DNA of 6,590 bases from Paludibacteraceae bacterium (GTDB taxonomy: Bacteria; Bacteroidota; Bacteroidia; Bacteroidales; Paludibacteraceae), in assembly GCA_018055865.1 (NCBI GenBank), contig JAGPGR010000108.1, positions 1 to 6,590 on the forward strand, given 5' to 3'. Position numbers and translations under genes: made by a program. The notes below the pieces were generated by a model. The model worked only from the letters and a program-made list of their open reading frames with translations, was not told the DNA's origin and did not search any database. Positions 6,306 to 6,590 of this stretch are shown here, piece after piece. Each line of letters opens with the position of its first letter. Position 1 is the stretch's first letter.

Positions 6306-6359
6306 TGATTTTCTGACTTTTTCTTCCCTTTAGCTATAAGGTGAAAAATCTGAAAATCA
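6306..6359. repeat. Imperfect long hairpin inside the MITE-like element
   Basis: TGATTTTC (6306-6313) pairs exactly with GAAAATCA (6352-6359). After a small unequal bulge (TGAC against TCT), TTTTTC pairs with GAAAAA, and CCTT/AAGG can close the apex around TAGCTAT. The arms are AT-rich. Together with the outer 13-bp repeats the whole element could form an extended secondary structure as DNA or RNA. Confidence 0.55.
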
Positions 6360-6369
6360 GCATTCTACG

Positions 6370-6400
6370 AAAGTCCCCTTCAGGGAATTTAGGGGTAAAA
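6370..6400. repeat. C-run/G-run motif resembling a common Bacteroidota intergenic repeat
   Basis: The segment has a CCCC run (6375-6378), a GGG run (6383-6385) and a GGGG run (6392-6395), separated by TTCA and AATTTA. TCCC (6374-6377) can pair with GGGA (6383-6386), or CCCC with the distal GGGG. From memory, motifs of the form AAAGTCCCC...GGGG...TTTAGGGG are widespread between genes in Bacteroidota; this recollection is not verified. It lies wholly inside the MITE-like element. Confidence 0.4.
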
Positions 6401-6436
6401 GACAAAAATATGACTTCTCGGAGTGGACTCATATTT

Positions 6437-6590
6437 GAAAATTTGACTGATAAAAAGCATCAGCATCGAAAAAATAAAGTAACCAACCGGCGGTTACATT
6501 TCTATCCTTTCGTACTGGTTTTGTTTTGGAGAGTGTGTATTGTGGCTTAATCGAAATTAATGAAAAATAAATTCAGGAGAATCTAATCCG
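6437..6590. other. Non-coding right end of the window
   Basis: The 154 bases right of the MITE-like element contain no supported gene on either strand. The frames from the right edge on the minus strand stop early, for example at the TAA following GLDSPEFIFH, so the end of an unseen neighbouring gene cannot be excluded or supported. The only clear structure is the hairpin at 6479-6497. Together with 6091-6436 this makes a 500-base region without a gene upstream of moxR. Confidence 0.5.
6470..6497 (-). terminator. Candidate terminator for a gene beyond the right edge
   Basis: GTAACC (6479-6484) and GGTTAC (6492-6497) form a perfect 6-bp inverted repeat around a 7-base loop. Read on the minus strand, it is followed at once by a T-rich run (TTTATTTTTT). 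That fits an intrinsic terminator for a minus-strand gene to the right of the window, which would insulate the moxR-bat operon. On the plus strand the following bases (ATTTCTATCC) are less T-rich. Confidence 0.4.

Larger units (their letters stand above)
6274..6436. mobile_element. MITE-like element, 151 bp, with 13-bp terminal inverted repeats
   Basis: GAGTCCACTCCGA (6280-6292) and its exact reverse complement TCGGAGTGGACTC (6418-6430) bound a 151-bp segment. The hexamer ATATTT directly flanks both ends (6274-6279 and 6431-6436), as expected for a target-site duplication. An alternative 14-bp inverted repeat reading (6279-6431) gives a 4-bp duplication TATT. The inside carries no transposase and no convincing reading frame, so it would be a non-autonomous element moved by an insertion sequence with the same ends. 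The IS family cannot be named from the sequence alone. The inner part can fold (see the hairpin at 6306-6359). It sits about 190 bp upstream of moxR, outside the candidate promoter. Confidence 0.7.

Noticed and set aside
6341..6550. Plus-strand reading frame of 69 codons starting with GTG
   Set aside because: It starts inside the MITE-like element, runs out of its right end, crosses the hairpin at 6479-6497 and has no recognisable motif or start context. It looks accidental.
6547..6560. Small palindrome TTAAT-CGAA-ATTAA near the right end
   Set aside because: A five-base AT-only stem is common by chance and no gene or promoter context supports it.

Overview
This window is a piece of a Bacteroidota chromosome, most likely from the order Bacteroidales. 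It carries most of a Bat (Bacteroides aerotolerance) gene cluster. The assignment rests on the gene order, on AT-rich gaps without Shine-Dalgarno sequences, and on a TAnnTTTG-type -7 promoter element ahead of the first gene. All supported genes lie on the minus strand, so the operon reads from right to left.

In transcription order: 6590-6091 is a 500-base non-coding leader region. It holds a MITE-like element (13-bp perfect terminal inverted repeats, apparent 6-bp target duplication), a hairpin with a T-rich flank, and the probable operon promoter. Then come moxR (6090-5104), a DUF58 protein (5021-4155), a membrane protein with an exported beta-type domain (4060-3083), batA (2978-1995), batB (1931-903), batC (906-223, overlapping batB by 4 nt) and the first 44 codons of batD (133-1, cut by the window edge). 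batE would be expected beyond the left edge.

Functionally this is a MoxR ATPase plus von Willebrand A (vWA) system. MoxR is a cytoplasmic AAA+ ATPase thought to remodel or activate vWA partners. The DUF58 protein is a soluble vWA-like partner. BatA and BatB are membrane-anchored vWA proteins with intact MIDAS metal sites. BatC is an exported TPR protein, and BatD is a large exported or membrane protein. The first bat operon was linked to aerotolerance in Bacteroides fragilis; the biochemical role remains unsettled, with proposals around cell-envelope stress. The protein families are well known, so the operon itself is not a new system.

The less ordinary content is in the gaps. Each of the three promoter-proximal gaps (moxR/DUF58, DUF58/4060-3083, 4060-3083/batA) carries degenerate tandem repeats with a 7-base period. 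Two of these gaps share the same unit (CTGCTCA on the coding strand). The three distal junctions lack such ladders. The MITE-like element upstream of the operon contains an internal imperfect hairpin and a C-run/G-run motif.
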